This document shows, piece by piece, positions 12,494 through 15,640 of a DNA stretch of 15,640 bases (its first letter is position 1; the number at the start of each line of letters is the position of its first letter). The translations under genes and the position numbers were made by a program. The notes under the pieces are model-generated. The model was not told the DNA's origin. It ran no database searches and was given only the letters and a program-made list of their open reading frames with translations. The stretch comes from DASWHF01 sp036393295 (GTDB lineage: Bacteria > Pseudomonadota > Gammaproteobacteria > Acidiferrobacterales > UBA6901). The DNA lies in the NCBI GenBank assembly GCA_036393295.1, contig DASWHF010000017.1, positions 1 through 15,640 of the forward strand, given 5' to 3'.

Positions 12494-14734
12494 TCAGGGC
12501 ACTATCCCGCTCGGACCCGGCGGCTTACCGAACTGCTGCTTCATGATGCCGAGGTCGCCGAAGTTGACGAAACCGTCGCCATTGAAGTCGGCGTCCGGGT
12601 CGCTGCTGCCGAAGCGGAGCTTCAACAACCCGAGGTCGGCGAAATTCACCAGGCCGTCGTCGGTCAGGTCCGCGTCACAAAGATTGCCGTAGCCGTCTCC
12701 GTTGGTGTCGCGCTGGTCGGCGTTGGCGGCGAGGGTGCAGTTGTCCAGCGTATCAACAACCCCGTCACCGTCGCCGTCCGGCGCCGTCCAGGTGGCGCGC
12801 GCCATCGCATAAGGCTCAGCCATGCCGGTATTGCGCCAGGCATCCAGGAGGTTGCTGCCTTCGTCCGCCAGGAAGGCATTCTGGCGTGTGTTGGCCAAGT
12901 ACAGGAACTGGATGTACTCCCAGCTGGTCGGCTGATACATCAGCTCGATGTCGGCGCGTACCGCGTACGGCGGTGGCTTCAGTGTGACCTCGTCGAAGTG
13001 ACGGTAGCTGCCGCCGGCGCCGGGGTTGCCGTATTGGTCGGCCGGCACCGGCAGGATGTTGCGCACGCGCGCCTCGTCATAACCCATGCCGTACGGTGGT
13101 ATACGGTTGTCCTTGGCTAGGTAGTTGTTCAGCACGAAATGGAAGGTCTCGTGGTGTGTGCCGGGTGCCTGGGCGGCGAGCTGGCCGAGGGTCTGGGTGA
13201 CAGTGCCGGTGGCACGATCGAAGCTCAGCGGCAATAACGCCGGGTAACCGAGCGCGATTAACTGGCCGGCCCACCCCTGGGTCATGGCACCGTGCGCCTC
13301 GTAGACCTTGGTATTCGATCCCTCGAGATCGAGCAGCGTCCGTACCGTCAGCGGCTGACCGTCGAGCTGGGTGACATAATCGCCGTAGCGGCCGTCCTCG
13401 CGCAGGATCGTGTCGCCGCCGTCCCGCCAGCTGACGTGCAGCCACATGCGCCGGCCTTCCGGGTAACCTGAGATAAGCTTGTGTCCTGTGAGGTTGACGA
13501 CCTTGAGGTGGTAGCCCGCGACCGACAGCGCCGCGGCGCGGCTCAAGTTGTTCTCGGCGCGGAACTTGCCGGCGTTCATGCCGGCGATCTGCGCCGCCGT
13601 CAGCCCGCCGCCGAGCCGCAGGCGGCCGAGGCCGTCGAGGTAGCGGATCGCGTCGGGCACCCAGTAGTTGCCGCCGGTGAGATCGTGCAGCGGCAGGTCG
13701 GCGCGCACCGGCGGGTTCTTGTTGCAGCCCTGGCCGGCGAGCGGGCGCATGTGGCAGGTCTGGCAGGAAAACACGCGTGGCGCGCCGTCGACGTAGTCGC
13801 CGTTGGGTGTTGCCAGCGTCGCCGCCGTGTAGGCGTCGAGTATCGCGCCGGCCTTGAGCTCGGCGGGCAGCGTGCCGTAGTCGGCCAGGCGCAGCCGCGA
13901 CAGGGCGCTCGCCTTGTGCTCGCTGTAGGTGCGCTCGACCACGCCGTACTGAAACGGAAAGTTATTGAACGCCGCCTTGGTCTCCACCGGTCCGCCGGGC
14001 ACACCGCTGAAGCTGCCGGGCGCGAGCGGGACCTGCGCGCCGTGGTTGTGGGCCAGATCGCCGACCGCCGGATTGGAAACGTCGTGACAGGTGCCGCAGA
14101 AGTCCGCGGAGCGATGGAAGCGCGACTGCAGGAACTGGTGGCGGGCGTCGGTTACCGCATAGGGGCCAAGCTTGTCGGCGTTCGGCCACAGCACGTACTG
14201 GCCCGAGCCGAAGTAACCGGTGGCCGGGCTGCCGCCGTCGTTGGCGATGAACGGCGGGTTCTGCACGCCGATATGTTCGCTGTTGTCCGGATTCACCAGC
14301 TTGTGACAGCTGTCGCAGTCGACGCCGCCGCCGTCACCGGCCGCCAGCCCCGAGCCGTCGGTCGGCGTCGAGCGCCCGGCCAGCCAGCCGGCGGGCGCGT
14401 GGCAGCGGATGCACAGATCGCCGGAGCCGTCGAAGTCCTGCTCGGCGATCGCCATGGTCGCCCAGAACACCGGATCACGGCCGGCGTGGGACATCATGCT
14501 GCCGTGCCAGTTGTGCGACGGTTCGACGCGGGTGTCGTAGCCGCCGTGGCAGTTGTCGCAGCGCGTCGAGGATTCGAGGTTGCCGACTTCGCGCGGCTGG
14601 GTGCCGGGTTGTTGGATGTCGGTGGGGACTACGTCGGCCGCGTCGGCGGCAAAAGGTGCCGCCAGCAATAAGATCGCAAATGACCACAACAAACGGTTGC
14701 CGATGTCACTGACTTTCCTTGTTTCCTCTGGCAT
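12494..14734 (-). CDS. Exported five-haem cytochrome c with TSP3-like and dockerin-like C-terminus
   Basis: A 746-residue exported protein, likely an electron carrier or oxidoreductase of unknown substrate. The signal peptide (hydrophobic about 14-29) is cut near ADAAD (about 31-33). Five CxxCH haem motifs start at C59, C108, C140, C213 and C324. A second conserved region, NLTGHKLISGYPEGRRMWLH (414-433), is of the GHKxxxGYPEGRR type found in multihaem cytochromes; its His may be a distal ligand. Residues 653-688 hold thrombospondin-3-like Asp-rich repeats (DGDGDG, DNC, DTNGDGYGNLCD). Residues 688-735 form a dockerin-like pair of EF-hand loops (NFADLG and NGDGFVNFGDLG), ending GKPPGPSGIVP. I chose the ATG at 14734 with GAGGA six bases upstream, not the ATG ten codons earlier, which lacks one. 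It shares its C-terminal module with the protease 77 bp upstream and may be cotranscribed, although TTGACG at 14805-14800 could be part of its own promoter. Confidence 0.85.
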   Translation of the reverse strand: MPEETRKVSDIGNRLLWSFAILLLAAPFAADAADVVPTDIQQPGTQPREVGNLESSTRCDNCHGGYDTRVEPSHNWHGSMMSHAGRDPVFWATMAIAEQDFDGSGDLCIRCHAPAGWLAGRSTPTDGSGLAAGDGGGVDCDSCHKLVNPDNSEHIGVQNPPFIANDGGSPATGYFGSGQYVLWPNADKLGPYAVTDARHQFLQSRFHRSADFCGTCHDVSNPAVGDLAHNHGAQVPLAPGSFSGVPGGPVETKAAFNNFPFQYGVVERTYSEHKASALSRLRLADYGTLPAELKAGAILDAYTAATLATPNGDYVDGAPRVFSCQTCHMRPLAGQGCNKNPPVRADLPLHDLTGGNYWVPDAIRYLDGLGRLRLGGGLTAAQIAGMNAGKFRAENNLSRAAALSVAGYHLKVVNLTGHKLISGYPEGRRMWLHVSWRDGGDTILREDGRYGDYVTQLDGQPLTVRTLLDLEGSNTKVYEAHGAMTQGWAGQLIALGYPALLPLSFDRATGTVTQTLGQLAAQAPGTHHETFHFVLNNYLAKDNRIPPYGMGYDEARVRNILPVPADQYGNPGAGGSYRHFDEVTLKPPPYAVRADIELMYQPTSWEYIQFLYLANTRQNAFLADEGSNLLDAWRNTGMAEPYAMARATWTAPDGDGDGVVDTLDNCTLAANADQRDTNGDGYGNLCDADLTDDGLVNFADLGLLKLRFGSSDPDADFNGDGFVNFGDLGIMKQQFGKPPGPSGIVP

Positions 14735-14811
14735 GTCATTTCCTCGCTGCGTAGATGCCGCCATGTCGTATTGACAACTAGCTTTGGTCCGTAAGCCTCC
14801 GTCAATCGCAA

Positions 14812-15640
14812 CTACAGTTCACAACATGACGGCCCGGGTGGTTTTCCGAATTGCAGCTTCATCAACCCCAGATCCGCGAAATTGACGAATCCATCACCGT
14901 TGAGATCCGCGTCAGGATCGCTACCCCCGAACGCCAGCTTCAGCACGCCAAGATCCGCGAAGTTGACCAGACCATCATTGGTCAGATCGGCGTCACAGAT
15001 GTTTCCGTAGCCGTCAGCATTCGTGTCGCGCTGGTTCGAATTGGTGACGAGAGTGCAGTTGTCGTGATCGTGATTCACGCCGTCCAGATCGGCATCCAGG
15101 CTGATGCGTCCGTAACCACTAAGGTAGTCCACACCCGTCACGTGGACGTCCTCGGCGAGACCGAACAACCGCTGACGGATCTGCGCATTACTCTCGCTCG
15201 GGTGTTGCGCCATTAGCAACGCCACGGCGCCGCCGACATGTGGCGTCGCCGCCGAGGTGCCGCCGAAGGTGCCGAACGACGTGCTGACGTTATACGGCGC
15301 AGTGACTTCTGGCTTGAGGCGTCCGTCGGTGGTCGGGCCCTCGGAGCTGAAGCTGGCGACGTTGTCGTTAAGGTCGCTGGCGCCGACGCCGATGACCTGC
15401 GAGCAGTCGGCCGGTTGCAGCAGGCTGCTGGCCGTGGTGCGCTGAACCAGATCCGGCCCGTTCGAGAACAATGTGAAACGCAGATTCGCCGTGCCGCTAC
15501 TCGCCTTGCGTACCACGATATAGTACGTCCCGCTAACGGTCGGCGTATAGTCAATGATTTCCAGAGGCGGGATGGCACCGAACGGTCCGCCGCCCGGTTT
15601 GTTGGTCGAGGAGGCCACCAGTGCTCCACCGCTATCCGGG
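14812..15640 (-). CDS. Subtilisin-like serine protease (S8), partial, with dockerin-like C-terminus
   Basis: The C-terminal 275 or so residues of a secreted S8 peptidase. The frame is open to the window edge, so the signal peptide and the Asp and His of the triad lie outside. A GTG at 15618 is just an internal Val codon. Visible are the end of a pre-peptidase-like insert (YTPTVSGTYYIVVRKASSG), then SFSSEGPTTDGRLKPEVTAP and the catalytic Ser motif GGTSAATPHVGG (Ser codon 15255-15253). The domain ends near YLSGYGRISLD. TSP3-like repeats and a dockerin-like EF-hand pair follow, about 70 of 94 residues identical to the neighbouring cytochrome tail, ending GKPPGPSCCEL. The coding sequence is visibly less GC-rich than the housekeeping genes. 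It probably heads a transcript running into the cytochrome gene. Confidence 0.9.
   Translation of the reverse strand, partial: PDSGGALVASSTNKPGGGPFGAIPPLEIIDYTPTVSGTYYIVVRKASSGTANLRFTLFSNGPDLVQRTTASSLLQPADCSQVIGVGASDLNDNVASFSSEGPTTDGRLKPEVTAPYNVSTSFGTFGGTSAATPHVGGAVALLMAQHPSESNAQIRQRLFGLAEDVHVTGVDYLSGYGRISLDADLDGVNHDHDNCTLVTNSNQRDTNADGYGNICDADLTNDGLVNFADLGVLKLAFGGSDPDADLNGDGFVNFADLGLMKLQFGKPPGPSCCEL

Noticed and set aside
14812..15090. Cellulosome component because of the dockerin-like domain
   Set aside because: No cohesin, scaffoldin or carbohydrate-active enzyme is present. Similar dockerin-like tails occur in many non-cellulosomal secreted proteins.

Overview
The window looks like a piece of a GC-rich gammaproteobacterial chromosome. 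The main reason is gene order. A coaBC gene divergent from radC, followed by rpmB-rpmG, is the arrangement I know from E. coli and relatives. The coaBC-dut-algC succession matches Pseudomonas and related lineages. The proteins also look gammaproteobacterial, but I cannot name a genus.

Left part (1-6323, minus strand): a copper/silver efflux operon, read from right to left. It encodes a small exported Cys/His/Met-rich protein, a TolC-family outer-membrane channel (cusC), a periplasmic adaptor (cusB) and an RND pump (cusA). The pump keeps the Met residues expected for Cu(I)/Ag(I). The adaptor is the striking gene. It is continuous and in frame, but lacks about 120 residues, namely the lipoyl domain and the alpha-helical hairpin that normally reaches the outer-membrane channel. 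A nested inverted repeat between the small leader gene and cusC could couple their translation. A REP-like hairpin lies between cusB and cusA. A possible terminator follows cusA, then a possible promoter and a 62-residue protein of unknown function.

Middle (6408-11739): housekeeping genes. algC (phosphomannomutase/phosphoglucomutase), a membrane diguanylate cyclase, dut and coaBC are all on the minus strand, with radC divergent on the plus strand. The cyclase sits between dut and algC, where I would expect no gene from the Pseudomonas order. About 410 bp between algC and the cyclase hold no convincing gene but carry a 9-mer tandem repeat and a distant inverted copy of it. coaBC has no ribosome binding site and a promoter-like sequence that would start its mRNA at or next to the ATG.

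Right part (11740-15640): a G/C-structured, gene-free stretch of about 280 bp leads into rpmB-rpmG (ribosomal proteins L28 and L33). These end at a strong bidirectional terminator shared with a convergent pair of minus-strand secretome genes. The pair is a five-CxxCH multihaem cytochrome and, upstream of it, a subtilisin-like protease cut by the window edge. Both end in the same module of thrombospondin-3-like calcium repeats, a dockerin-like pair of EF-hand loops and a GKPPGPS tail. This suggests a common route to the cell surface or a common binding partner.

The best candidates for something undescribed are the hairpin-less CusB in an otherwise intact Cus system, the possible leader-coupled control of cusC, and the shared C-terminal module of the cytochrome/protease pair.
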